A stretch of 64,000 nucleotides of DNA from Oegoconia quadripuncta (GCA_949316235.1 OX438747.1:2852501-2916500); one strand, 5' to 3'; positions 12,101-20,225 are shown, counted from the stretch's first letter. Notes: generated by a model from the sequence alone, not told the origin. Program-made: numbers and translations.

Positions 12101-12251
12101 CATTTTTGAATTGACTGATTGAAGATTTTATTTCCACAGGTTTGATTACGGCGACAAGTTCTGGTCGGTGAAATCGAAGTGGATGACCTGCGAATGCGGC
12201 ACGGTGGAATGTCGGTACGCTGAAAAGAGTGCCGAAGAAAATTACGCATAA
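152..12251 (+). CDS. G9a: G9a/EHMT histone H3K9 methyltransferase, 3' part (ankyrin end, pre-SET, SET, post-SET)
   Basis: Seven coding exons join in phase: 152-215, 1564-1697, 2012-2156, 3650-3832, 8089-8325, 9373-9557, 12140-12251, all with AG acceptors and GT donors, giving 352 residues and a TAA stop. The first exon reads as an ankyrin repeat (HVAARQGHYACVVILLARGA) and the second continues it (NSAGELPVEVC). The third matches the linker before pre-SET (PVPCVNEVD, PEDFTYV). Then come pre-SET (ECNQTCACN), SET (RGWGLRA, RFINHSCRPN, FDYGDKFW) and post-SET (CECGTVEC). This domain order is specific to the G9a/GLP family, nuclear enzymes that mono- and dimethylate histone H3 lysine 9 and bind methylated histones through the ankyrin repeats. 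The 5' exons lie before base 1. Introns, notably 3833-8088, are full of transposons. An ATTAAA at 12298 could be the poly(A) signal. The family call is firm; expression and the exact 5' structure are not visible. Confidence 0.95.
325..535 (-). repeat. SINE-C fragment
   Basis: An antisense copy of the family seen in full at 39455-39785. Recognisable parts are ACTGACCCGGAAACCCC, GGCTATCTTATCTCTGACAA and CGGACACTTTTAAAA. It is 5'-truncated and diverged. Confidence 0.65.
935..1275 (+). repeat. SINE-D: tRNA-derived SINE
   Basis: The head looks like a tRNA promoter: a box-A-like GGCTCAGCGGTTAAG near 962 and a box-B-like GGTTCGATTCC at about 1003. The body continues through GAGGAAACCTGCA and GGACTATGG, and it ends in a GATGAT-type simple tail at about 1255-1263. 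The tRNA-like part does not fold as a working tRNA and runs on without a terminator. From general knowledge this body is common in moths and butterflies. It is transcribed by RNA polymerase III and mobilised by a LINE. Confidence 0.7.
2157..3649 (+). other. G9a intron with LINE-tail and 3'-UTR repeat fragments
   Basis: Two dispersed repeats can be seen: an antisense LINE 3' end at about 2885-2960 (the complement of a GTGCAATAAAGTGTAT-like tail), and at 3325-3572 a sense copy of a repeat that opens with CCAGCCCATATCTTCCCGTG and also contains CACCCCATTTGGGATAAAGG. The latter recurs at 8466-8580 (partial) and, inverted, at about 35655-35890. Bases 2222-2880 show nothing clear. Confidence 0.5.
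3650..3832 (+). CDS. G9a: G9a pre-SET exon with polyglycine insertion
   Basis: This 61-codon exon encodes most of the pre-SET zinc cluster. With KKC at the start of the next exon, all nine family cysteines can be placed: CAC, then DC, then CAC, then CNQTCAC, then KKC. Between the first CxC and the third cysteine lies an inserted run, GEG followed by seven glycines, in a stretch where known G9a proteins have about three residues. The spacing between the third and fourth cysteines is three residues, one fewer than in mammals. The DNA is extremely G-rich here (GGC/GGG repeats at about 3674-3700), so the run may vary in length between individuals. The family fold is known; whether the loop tolerates the insertion is inference. 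Confidence 0.9.
4097..4350 (+). repeat. SINE-A copy
   Basis: It has a tRNA-like head (GGTGTATTGGTTAACAACTC, then a box B GGGTTCGAATCCC), a middle part GATGAATACGGACA, and the diagnostic tail GTGGAACTAGATGGCG. A fragment of SINE-C follows directly at about 4352-4400. A further head-like fragment with GGTGTAGTGGTTAG at 3915 has no box B. Confidence 0.75.
4695..5035 (+). repeat. SINE-C, near full length
   Basis: The head is GGCTCAATGTAAACAACATT with a box-B-like GGTGCGATCCCC. The body has CCGCCTGGCTAGCTACCACC and TGTTGTGTTCCGGTTGTCAG, and the end is TTCACTTAACATCAGGTGTG followed by an oligo-A tail at 5018. Other copies: 325-535, 32560-32770, 35490-35655, 37705-38035, 38395-38575, 39455-39785, 45870-46120. 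Confidence 0.75.
5793..6596. mobile_element. Nested mariner-like palindromic MITE
   Basis: Arms of about 265 bp (5795-6063 and 6328-6594) are near-perfect inverted copies. The ends read CAGGGCGTCCCAAAGTTATG and its complement, with TA on both sides, the pattern of mariner-type elements. The 265-bp spacer shows no coding capacity. Short open frames at 5770-5976 and 6413-6691 are mirror images of each other and are arm sequence, not genes. The element sits inside the larger foldback, so it is the later insertion. Confidence 0.8.
6842..6983. repeat. Foldback MITE family F1, copy 1
   Basis: A near-perfect inverted repeat of about 140 bp with ends TGGTGTCGATTCGGATGTAC and the complement, and the inner arm CTAAAACTAGTTTTAAAG. 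The same family occurs at 15636-15770, at 29943-30115 (where the arms extend further, through GCGCATAAT), and with a longer, different interior at 59751-60092. Confidence 0.8.
7113..7319 (+). pseudogene. Possible transposase C-terminal remnant inside the foldback element
   Basis: A 68-residue frame contains CGWFLDGYLKPTWFEGDP and an acidic tail (SKEDNDEQFDFDISTSDE). A GW...WFEGD segment followed by an acidic tail looks like the end of a transposon-encoded protein, but I do not recognise the family. It sits just inside the right arm of the 5055-7991 element, with the stop 25 bp before the arm, which fits the end of that element's own gene with the rest deleted. No upstream frame continues it. 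It may equally be chance. Confidence 0.35.
8089..9557 (+). CDS. G9a: G9a SET-domain core exons
   Basis: Two exons (8089-8325, 9373-9557) encode the catalytic SET fold. The first has the cofactor-binding segment RGWGLRA and YCGEL (YVGEL is more usual). The second has RFINHSC, the pseudoknot motif that forms the S-adenosylmethionine and lysine channel, and ends at GDELT, which runs into FDYGDKFW in the last exon. The donor at 9558 splits a threonine codon that the 12140 acceptor completes. All key residues of an active H3K9 methyltransferase appear present. Both exons are strongly GC-rich compared with their introns. Confidence 0.93.
8632..9035 (-). pseudogene. LINE reverse-transcriptase C-terminal fragment
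   Basis: The antisense frame 8673-9035 reads LEHRRKVACLSVFYRMHFGE and later RTAKVWNSLPASVFP, a typical C-terminal tail of jockey/CR1-type LINE proteins, where a conserved W-N-x-L-P motif precedes the stop. The 3' end (about 8632) finishes in oligo-A in element orientation. The same 3' end recurs in sense at about 10225-10305 with a long A run. It is a 5'-truncated, dead insertion in a G9a intron. Confidence 0.75.
9047..9118 (+). repeat. LINE 3'-UTR fragment with conserved stem-loop
   Basis: It contains AGCAATCCCTGAGTTTCTTG then CTCGTTCCTCTG and AGGGA. The same block occurs after LINE tails at 11979, 47055 and 62542, and in antisense at 26077-26120. Confidence 0.6.
9130..9312. repeat. MITE family F2, copy 1
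   Basis: An imperfect foldback with inner motifs AACTTTACTACCGCGTTCAC and its near-complement CGCGATGGTAAAGTTAAAAA. A second copy in the opposite orientation lies at 29258-29445 and shares the central GAAATGTGCAGCGCCTC block. Confidence 0.7.
9558..10318 (+). other. Last G9a intron, first part: LINE 3' ends
   Basis: At about 9740-10035 a stretch ends in GACAAATAAAG followed by a TTATTATTATTG-type simple tail, which looks like a LINE 3' end. A second 3' end lies at 10225-10305 (oligo-A). No gene is visible. Confidence 0.45.
10319..11386 (+). mobile_element. PIF/Harbinger-like non-autonomous element, copy 1
   Basis: The ends read AGGATCTATTACG and CGTAATAGGCCCT and are flanked on both sides by CTG, fitting a 3-bp target duplication. 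CWG and TWA targets of 3 bp are known for the PIF/Harbinger superfamily. Subterminal repeats based on ATCGTAAACGAT recur near both ends. There is no transposase frame. A near-identical copy in inverse orientation is at 13023-14079. Confidence 0.75.
11588..12030 (+). pseudogene. LINE RT tail and 3' UTR, 5'-truncated
   Basis: A short sense frame reads [15 protein letters not shown] then stop (about 11649-11697), closely matching the end of the LINE protein at 26178 (YYKISDYINESNPWD). About 280 bases on, at 11979, is the conserved 3'-UTR block with ACCCCTTGTG and CTCAGGGG. The 5' end is cut off. Confidence 0.7.
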
Positions 12252-12349
12252 TGTGCATCCGTAAACTGCTAAGGTATAAATCCCAGTTTCTTGAAATATT
12301 AAACGCAATTGCGTTCGTCGCGTTCATCTTACTATATTTACTTGATTTC

Positions 12350-12640
12350 TGACGACCTATTTGGTGTAGTGGTTAGAAACTCTGCTGCTATACCAAAAGG
12401 TCGCGGGTTCGAATCCCGCTAGGGGCATATGTTTGTATGATGAATGCGGACATGTGTACCCGAGTTATGGATGTTTTTCATTTATATATGTATTTATTTA
12501 CAAATAAAAAATGTATATGTGTTGTGGATACCAAATGGTTGATACACTAATCAACCATTTGGTATCCACAACACAAGCCTAGTTGCTTAATGTGGAACTA
12601 GATGGCGCTGTCTGTATATGTCCTAGGAAGGATATCCAAG
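12350..12640 (+). repeat. SINE-A, full length
   Basis: The best-preserved head of the family: GGTGTAGTGGTTAGAAACTC (box A) and CGGGTTCGAATCCCG (box B). It then has GATGAATGCGGACATGTGTA and the tail GTGGAACTAGATGGCGCTG. It starts about 100 bp after the G9a stop and is within or just after the 3' UTR. Confidence 0.8.
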
Positions 12641-12899
12641 GATATCTTACTGTTTTACTGGAATTGTTAAAGGAGAAATAGATAAATAAAATTAAGCATA
12701 TGCAGGATACATCGAGGAATGTGTACAGGCAGCCCTACTAATGAGCCATAGTAAGCTCAGTGAATGGGATTACTCCGGGAGCACATTGATGAAATATGAT
12801 TATATCACTATAACTTCAAATTTAGAAAAGCCTCGTAAGATTTACAATATCAATCAAATGTTAAAAGCTAAATCTTCGAATCGGTTTAACCGAGTTTCA

Positions 12900-14150
12900 C
12901 TACTAATACTGTAAATGCGAAAGTATGTGTGTGTATGTTTGTTAGTTAGTAGTTACCTCTTCACGCCTAAACGTTTGGACGGATTTGGATGAAATTTAGT
13001 TTGTATACAGGTTAAAGACCTGAGGGCCTATTACGTAAATTTAAACGTTTCAATCGGCCATCGGCCATCGTTGACGATCATCGACCACTCGTATAAAAGT
13101 TACTGCATTACGTATGTCGTCGTTTGACACTCGTAAACAATGAATGAATGATATTGGAATTGTCCAAAAGTGTTGCTACTCGACACTAAACGGCGCTATT
13201 GTGTACTTTTTTCGTTAACACCTTTGGCTAAAGAGCGCAATAGAAGGATGCCCTTATACGCAGAATAACGTTATCTCACTCTATTTTTGCATTACATAAT
13301 TTCTAACCTACCAAATTTGTACATGCAGTGCACGAAAAAATTCCCCGATTTGTGGGAAAATAGAGAGTGAGGAATAATTCAAATCGGGACTTTATCGGGG
13401 AATCAAGGCCAATAAAATTTGTAAAAGAACCCATAGTATTTTTATTGCTAATCGTGTTACTACATTTTTAACGTAATAAGAACAACAAGTTTTTAAGTTA
13501 AAGTAAAATATTAAACAACATTTTACATGAAACAATATTGTACTTCTTTAATTATCATTTCGGAGAAATTTCTGGAAAATTACGTAGGATCTATTAAAAA
13601 TATTGTTTGATACATGCTTCGATCATTTACTTGACTCATACATCATCATGTAATAAAAATAATTTTATAATAGTAGGTTATTTGTCGAAATATTCACTTT
13701 TTGGAAAAGGTATTTGTTCTATAAATTATTAGTAGGAGCACTAGCTTAACTAATAAACGTGAAACACGTTTTTGAAATAATATTTTTTTGCAATAACAAA
13801 ATAATCATAAGAATTCTTAGTACCAATAGTGAATACGAATACGATTGTGGTAAGCCCCGACTCACCTTTATCGTTAACATTTGAATCGTATACGATGTGC
13901 ATAGGTAATGCCGATGTCATTACTTTTGTATGAGAGATCATTCATTCATCGTCAGTCGTAACGATGACACTCGCATTCGTAATCGTTTGAAATGCGTAAT
14001 AAGATTTCGCGAGTTTGACGTCGATGATCGTAATAATCGTTTACGATGGACTCATCGTTTGACTTACGTAATAGATCCTCTGGATTAACATATAGGCCAA
14101 TTTTTTTGCTGAACCGATTTGTTCCACGCGAACGATGTCGCCGGCAACAG
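12900..14150 (+). repeat. GCGAAAGT-type interspersed repeat, split by the Harbinger-like copy 2
   Basis: The left part (about 12900-13019) has AAATGCGAAAGTATGTGTG, CGCCTAAACGTTTGGACGGA and TTTGGATGAAATTTAG. The right part (14083-14150) has ATTAACATATAGGC, GCTGAACCGATTTG and GGCAACAGCTAGT. Other copies are at 34545-34720 (intact) and 63600-63740. Elements of this look in moths are usually classed as non-autonomous Helitrons; that assignment is from memory and uncertain. Confidence 0.6.
13023..14079 (-). mobile_element. PIF/Harbinger-like non-autonomous element, copy 2 (inverted)
   Basis: The reverse complement of the element at 10319-11386, with ends AGGGCCTATTACG and CGTAATAGATCCT and CTG on each side. 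It is inserted in a GCGAAAGT-type repeat (about 12900-13022 plus 14080-14150). An uninterrupted version of the same repeat at 34545-34720 shows the empty target GATCTGGATT at 34641. Confidence 0.78.
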
Positions 14151-14227
14151 CTAGTCTTTAATATAAAAGACCGCAATACTTACATTTATCTCAGAAAGGA
14201 GGGAGGCCTTTGCCCAGCAGTGGGACA

Positions 14228-14935
14228 GTATAGATAGATAGATAGATAAAGCGTTTATTTGTTACTCCAGTCACACACATACATTAAGTTTTGCAGAAAT
14301 TTTTATAAAACTTATAATATAGGTGTAACTACAGAATATATCTATTAGTAACTTATAACTAAAGCATGTGTGTGCTGCAGCAGGACAAATGGGTCACAGC
14401 TCAGTGTGTGAGATTGTTCAAAGAACAAAACACTGATTTTCAGCTATTACCCGAGGAGTATCATATGGTACAAGTGCGACACAAATCAAAAAAATCAACA
14501 GTGCTGGATTAATGTACATAATATAAGATATATATATAGATATGAAATATGTTTCTGTATGCGTGTTGTATGTAGGTAATTACGAGTATATTGGCATAAC
14601 TAAACATTGTGTGATAAAAATACAATAAATATATTAGCATAACGGAACAATATAAAAATAAGAATAGAAGCAGGTATGTGTGTAAGCAAAGCAACAGTTT
14701 ATCGTCTTACAGCAACCGCCACCGCCTCGCGATGTCTCCTTGGAATATTTAACATTTGAAACTCAAGGATTGACATTTTTAATAGTTTCCTAAATGCAAA
14801 CCTAGAGTTCAATACTCTTAATGGCGGTGGAATATCGTTCCAACATTTCGTTGCTTGGTAGCGGAAGCTGCCAGTAAATCCTACAGTTCTGTGCTTATAC
14901 GTAACTAATGGTGGACGGTAATAATTTGTTGTCTC
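14228..14935 (-). pseudogene. LINE RT C-terminal fragment and 3' end
   Basis: In antisense, 14935 down to about 14740 reads FTGSFRYQATKCWNDIPPPL, the W-N-x-[IL]-P tail of LINE proteins, with no full frame. The 3' end falls in a TATC simple repeat at 14228-14247, usual for these elements. A SINE/LINE scrap, GGAGGCCTTTGCCCAGCAGT, precedes it at about 14203. Confidence 0.6.
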
Positions 14936-16947
14936 TGAGTAATCGTAGATGAAGACAAAATTGGTATGAATAAGCGTTTACTTTTCATCTTGTAGGCAAA
15001 GGCGTGAAACATCAAGATGGCGGGGTCATGCTTCAGATTTCAAATATTTCACAGCAGTCAGTGCTTCATAGGCTTGAAAGGGCGGGACCACGAATATTTT
15101 GACGTATTAGGCAGCGAAATATGAATCATACATGTATATTCATGTTTATAGTATCATGTAAATTACCTTTGTCGGGTACATACAAAAGGCACATATGAAG
15201 TATTTGTACACGAAGTGTAAGATTTTAAAATAGACTTCAGTCAATCTTCAATAAAAAAATTTCCTTCTATGGAAATAGACCTTAGCATGTCTACTTAGCG
15301 TGATCTCATTATTAATCAATCTTGAATTTGTAAATAGGCGTATTTTATTTCGAATATTTAATCAGTAAATAATTTAAATATTTTAAGATGTATTGGAATA
15401 AAATAATCATGAAATAATTATAAACTATTATATTTTAATATAAAACTTTTATTGTAATATTCCTTTCCCAATAACAAATGCCTTGTTTTAACAGGAGTTA
15501 TTCAACTGTTCATAAATAAAACATTTCATAAATCTAATCTCACTAAACAAATGTCAAATAGTGCCAAGTCCGATTGCAAAGTGCTAAAGTAATCCTCCGG
15601 TTTAATCTAAACCGTTTATTCCCAAATTATCACATTGGTGTCGATTCGGATGTACACCAACTAAGCTAAACTAAAACCAGTTCTTAAGTAGTACTCCCTG
15701 GAACAGTACCTTGCGACGGCACCACTCCAAAACTGGTTTTAGTTTAGTTGGCGTACATCCGAATCGACACAACTGTCTATAGTTTCATAGACTAACACAG
15801 ATTAGTTGTACTTTCACTTTGTATTTTTGGGATATACTAGTTAATGTGAAACATACAAGTTAGTGATCTTAAGCCAAAGAAACGTGGGCAACAACGCATT
15901 GAGAACTACTAGAACGAATTATAACTGTATTGTGGAATCTGGTCGTCATTCTGAACAACTTTTACTATGGCCAAAAAAATAATCAGTTGTTCCATACATT
16001 TTGTTCGTGTTATGACTTTTGAATGAAACAGCAGATTTTTGTGGTAGTGCCACAATCTAATAAACTTGATATTAATCATAACCATCTCATTAAACAAGGA
16101 TGAGCACAATCCGGACAAGGCTCTCTAAACATTAATACGTGTTGCAACTTTTGCTTATAATAAATGTAATGTAAATGTAAGTACTTGTGCCCAAAAAGAA
16201 CCTTTTTTCAGCTATTAAAATGACTAATTGGTCAAATGAGATATTACATGAATTAACCTTATACTAGACAATTAAATACTTTTAGAAATTGATAATGATA
16301 AATTGTGGTACAGAAGCCATTCCAAAACATTACCTGTTACAAGATTATACAAGGATTTCATCAATATCTGAAGGATCAAGATATATTTTCTCTAAATATG
16401 TACATAAGGATAACCCAAACAGTGGCTGCAAAGGGATTAAAAAATAATATTTGTTAGGGATAGTCAAATCTTGCAGCTTGAATTTGAATATTTAAAAACG
16501 AAGATCTAATACGCCGAATACGCCACACCATAAACAGTGGAGTCTCCAGTAAAATTTAAAAACAAAAGTGATGCCTACCTTCCCGCTTCTTTTTACGGAT
16601 CAGGTGTTTTATCACTGCTTCAGTTCTAAAAAATACCATGAAATTTGGTAAATCAATAGTTCCTCAATTCTTTATTTTATTTAAGTTGTGGCTTTAAAAG
16701 CTTAAGGAATTACTTTCATCCATCCACATTGCTTTTCGCACATCAACAAAATATTCTGAAAGAGTATTTTTACCTACCTTTATTGTATTTAGAGTATTTT
16801 TTGAACAGGACAGATTTTAATTAAGAAGAGGACAATTCTTGATGCCAAAATGGCGTTACATCACACAAAATAGATTATTACATTTCAGTATTCAATAATG
16901 GCATAATTAAGAATTATTTTGTATTAATTTCATGCTATCTCCCGGGC
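14936..16947. other. Intergenic, mostly unassigned
   Basis: The region holds F1 copy 2 (15636-15770) and, at about 15945-16050, a diverged copy of the palindromic element at 47405-47670 (shared GAACAACTTTTACTATGG). The remainder is AT-rich and I see no gene or RNA in it. Confidence 0.5.
15636..15770. repeat. Foldback MITE family F1, copy 2
   Basis: The ends are TGGTGTCGATTCGGATGTAC and ACATCCGAATCGACAC. The inner arms CTAAAACCAGTTC and AAACTGGTTTTAGTTTAG pair. It matches the copies at 6842 and 29943. Confidence 0.8.
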
Positions 16948-18862
16948 TCATAATTTTTTTTTTTTAATTTTATTTACTTTTTTTATCTGTAGGTTAATCT
17001 GTAGGTTACTCGAAGAAGTCTCCAGTAACTCCCCAATGCGCGCTATAAAGCGATGTGTAGCGACCATGGTACTGGCTATGCTCTCTAATGAGCATTGATT
17101 AGCGACCATGATAGCGGACATGCTCTCTACTGCGCGCTGAATAGCAGCCATGGCGAACGCCATGCTCTCCAGCGCTCGTGTCTGCCGCTCCTTAGCTGCC
17201 AGCCTCCTCACCTCGATTTCTAATGACCATTGGAGTATGCTTGCGAGATGTGGAGTGACTGTAATAAAATAATACATGCAAAAACTATTTTTTAAATTAT
17301 CGTAGCACAATGCATAATATACTAGCTAAGATGCACACATTTCTATTTCATCTTTAGTTTTTTAAGTAGCTAATAGTTCATCCTAGATGTCCTACATCTA
17401 CTAGGGTTCTATTATATAATTTCATTAGTATCGTCATCAGTGTGTGTGATTGGTTGGCTCACCACTCGCTCTGCATTTTCACGTTTTCTCATTGGTCAAT
17501 GTTACCGATGAAGTTATGTAATTCAAGGGAAGGATTTTAAATTGCTATTTTATATCAATTATTATGAAATGTCTGAATTCCACATACACCTTTCTTTATT
17601 CGGAACAGTGCCAACTCATACTGGAAAGTGCATTCGAAGTTCTGAGCGTTAAGAAAAAATCTAAAGCAATCCAGTTTTGATTTGCATTTTTGTTGTATGT
17701 CCTGTAACTTGTATATTTTGAGGTTTGCTGTGTATTAAAGAATATTGTGTAGCAAAAGTCTGTGATTGTGTGCAAATGAAGGAAACTATAAATATAAGTG
17801 TATGACCCGTATGACTGAGCTATGTTGTTCCTAGAGGCTGCCAAAACATTCCGGTAAGGTAACTGTCACCTATTTTTTTTTTATTTTTTTTTTATATGAG
17901 AGCGGCAAACGAGCATGCGGGTCACCTGATGGAAAGTAATCACCGCCGCCCATGGACACCCGCAACACCAAAAGGGTCACAGATGCGTTGCCGGCCTTTG
18001 AGGAAGGTGTAGGCTCGCTTCTTGAACCTAACTGCAAATCAATGACAATATGAATAATTTTATTGCACTCGTCATTGGTAGAATGTTTTTCGAGATAAGC
18101 TGGCATTTGTCAGACGAAAGAAGAAATCGATGCAAAGTGACTTCTACAAGCTGTTGATGCTGAATAGGAAAGACCTTTTGAAGTGGTTGCCATGGATGCA
18201 GGAGGCGACATATGTGGGGCATTTGACGTCAGTGAGGTGTTCTGGGCGTCTTGAGCTGGTGTTAACGCAGACGATGCATTATCCTGTAAAGTGAACATGT
18301 GTTTGTAGAATCTGTAATACGTGGTAATAAATAATCATTGAAGTTCCAGTCAGTCACACTATTCTCTTAGTCCTACTGAAAACTTCAGCGGAAGAGGTAA
18401 GAAAAGGATCCAAGAGCAGGTTTAAGCACATCTTAAATACAACATCTCGTGAGAAATCTGACATCTGAAATAAAATCTTAAGGCCACAAGATCTATAATT
18501 TAAATTCACACAGTTGAATTGTTCACCACATAGACAATTCCAGGAATAGACCATACAGTTCCTTGTAGTGCTGCTTCATTCTTTACATTTGGGAGGAGAT
18601 CATTTGGTTCCAATGGGTCACACTTTATGCTTTGGGGTTCATAACATGTTTCCAATGGTTCACACTTTACGCTTTGGGATACATCATATGTTTCCAATGG
18701 TTCATATTTTATGCTTTGTGGTTCATCATGAGTTCCCAAAGGTTCACACTTTATGCTTTGGGGTTCATTGTCTGAACCACATTCTACGTTTTGTGGTAAA
18801 ATTTTTGTCTCCATTTCTACACTCTGTATTCTCATTGGTTCTGAATTAGCAGTTTCTTCGTC
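16948..18862 (-). CDS. Unrecognised protein with tandem psi-K-x-E repeats (5' end missing)
   Basis: Three exons join in phase: 18862-18527, 18283-18175, 17258-16948 (stop TGA at 16948). They give about 251 residues. The first exon contains four 14-residue units of the type EPQSIKCEPLETYD; each unit carries a psi-K-x-E/D motif (IKCE, IKYE, VKCE, IKCD) and a fifth, VKNE, follows. The last exon has a charged helix (VRRLAAKERQTRALESM) that runs into a second repeat based on LESMAxxMVAxxR, which suggests coiled-coil or helical oligomerisation. SUMO attachment at psi-K-x-E is established; use of these sites is inference. The layout (acidic SUMO-motif tract, C-terminal helix) is common in insect DNA-binding proteins with an N-terminal SANT or zinc-finger domain, but no such domain is seen here. 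Either the gene starts at the ATG at 18835, or upstream exons exist beyond the MITE at 18876-19273. The donors at 18526 and 18174 are weaker than average. Confidence 0.55.
17520..17870. other. Repeat pair member and CCAAT-rich stretch in an intron of the minus-strand gene
   Basis: Bases 17690-17800 resemble 19757-19860 (shared AGAATATTGTGTAGCAAAAG and GTGATTGTGTGCA-like blocks). Just upstream (17440-17500) are two ATTGG boxes, GATTGGTTGG and CATTGGTCAA, near a GC-richer patch. This could be a remnant of a duplicated promoter/5' UTR, but nothing proves it. Confidence 0.3.
17870..18035 (-). repeat. LINE/SINE 3'-end fragment
   Basis: The antisense strand reads CGGCAACGCATCTGTGAC, then GGTGTTGCGGGTGTCCATGG, CATCAGGTGACCCGCATGC, and ends in oligo-A (the T runs at 17871-17892). 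This 3' end is widespread in moth and butterfly genomes. Confidence 0.6.
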
Positions 18863-18875
18863 CTGAAGACATAAG

Positions 18876-19273
18876 GGCTTTATCACACTAGCGAGTTGCG
18901 AGCGAGTGGAAAGCGGTGCGAGTGCGCAGCGAGTTCGCGACGTATGCGCAGCGAGCTCGCCGCGGGTGGGCAGCGAGTTCGCGGCGTGCGATTTTCGTTT
19001 TGTACATTCAGTGCCAGAATGGATTACGACGAGGAAACACTGCTGTTAGCTTTGTTACTCCGAAGACGGAAACGAAGACAAAAGCAGATAAAACGACGAA
19101 TATGGGAGGACCCATTATCAAGTTATCGACGTGTCAACAGCGCTGTTCGCCGTGAGCTCGCTGCGCACCCGCGGCGTGTTCGCCACGCACACGTCGCGAA
19201 CTCGCGGCGTGCTGGCTGCGCACTCGCCCCGCTTCCCACTCGCTCGCAACTCCCTAGTGTGATAACGCTCTAA
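18876..19273 (+). mobile_element. PIF/Harbinger MITE retaining the first coding bases of a transposase
   Basis: Long inverted ends, TATCACACTAGCGAGTTGCG and the complement (CTCGCAACTCCCTAGTGTG), enclose a GC-rich subterminal region. At 19019 an ATG opens a frame beginning MDYDEETLLLALLLRRRKRR and running to about 19140. That acidic-leucine-arginine start is typical of HARBI1-type (Harbinger) transposases in animals. The rest of the transposase is missing, so the copy is a deletion derivative. It ends 13 bp before the acceptor of the exon at 18862 on the minus strand. Confidence 0.78.
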
Positions 19274-20225
19274 AACTGTATTGAAATACCTAATATTTTC
19301 AACTCCTATGGTGCTAAAAAACATTGGGTTTCCTCCTACTCCACTCAAAATTTTTATTTTCTATAAAGTAAACCACGAAAAGGTAGGTCTATCCTGTGTA
19401 TAATATCTAAAGATATTATTATTACAGAAAATGAGGGTGCTAGGACTTATCATCCAGTTCCAGTTCCAGTTTGTTTAGTGGCAACTCTTATGAATTTTGG
19501 ACTATTATCATGCTGCTTGTCCGTATAAGGTCCGTATTGGGTTTCTTTAGTCATTGGGTCAGTATATAAAACGTACTCTGTGGTATATACATATAAAACC
19601 TATTGCCTACTCTGTGCCAATAAATAAATAAAATCTTTCCTTTCCGTAATTCGTCCTAACAATTAGGATGACTGTCTCGCCCGAAAGGCCTTCCGATTTT
19701 GTAATTATTACAAAATCGGAAGGCGGAATAGGGGCTTTTTGGAAGGAGCTCAGTGAGTTTTTGTTTTTATTTCTTGTAATTTGTGCATTCTGAGTTTTGA
19801 CAGAATATTGTGCAGCAAAAGTCAGTGATAGTGTACAGGTGAAGGCAAGTGTAAAGTGCGTAACGAAGCTTTTAGGTTCGCGTTAGAAGCAGCTAAATTT
19901 TTTCTTGAATCAATGTGACCTGACCCTGATAGACTCTGTATACTGCTGTATAAATGTCAGTATACGATGAATGACTTATTTTGACTGAAACTGACTTCAT
20001 TAAACCTAAGACTTAAGACATGGTTGTATGGGGTAATATACCTTTGCCTTCTCCGAGAGGAGTGAATTAAAACGAGAAAAAAATGTACAACCTGTCATTT
20101 TTTAAAAGTTTTCTCACTTGCTCAACGGATTTCGTGTCTTTATTTTTGTATTTGTGTATCGTTGTGTTTATCAAGTGTGAAGATTATTGAAAATTACTAA
20201 TAAATGGGAATATAACGCTAATATC
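19274..20225 (+). other. Mps1 upstream region
   Basis: This is the space between the Harbinger MITE and the Mps1 ATG. It contains a perfect 16-bp-arm hairpin (19689-19723), the repeat-pair member 19757-19860 and the Mps1 5' UTR. The frame of the first Mps1 exon stays open only for 13 codons before the first ATG. No TATA box can be named with confidence. Confidence 0.4.

Noticed and set aside
12350..12430. tRNA gene (box A and box B present)
   Set aside because: The box spacing and flanks repeat in many SINE-A copies, no cloverleaf closes, and the sequence runs on into a shared SINE body.
18568..18849. Plus-strand frame over the SUMO-motif repeat
   Set aside because: The repeat periodicity makes both strands open; the minus strand gives the consistent spliced frame and the conserved psi-K-x-E pattern.
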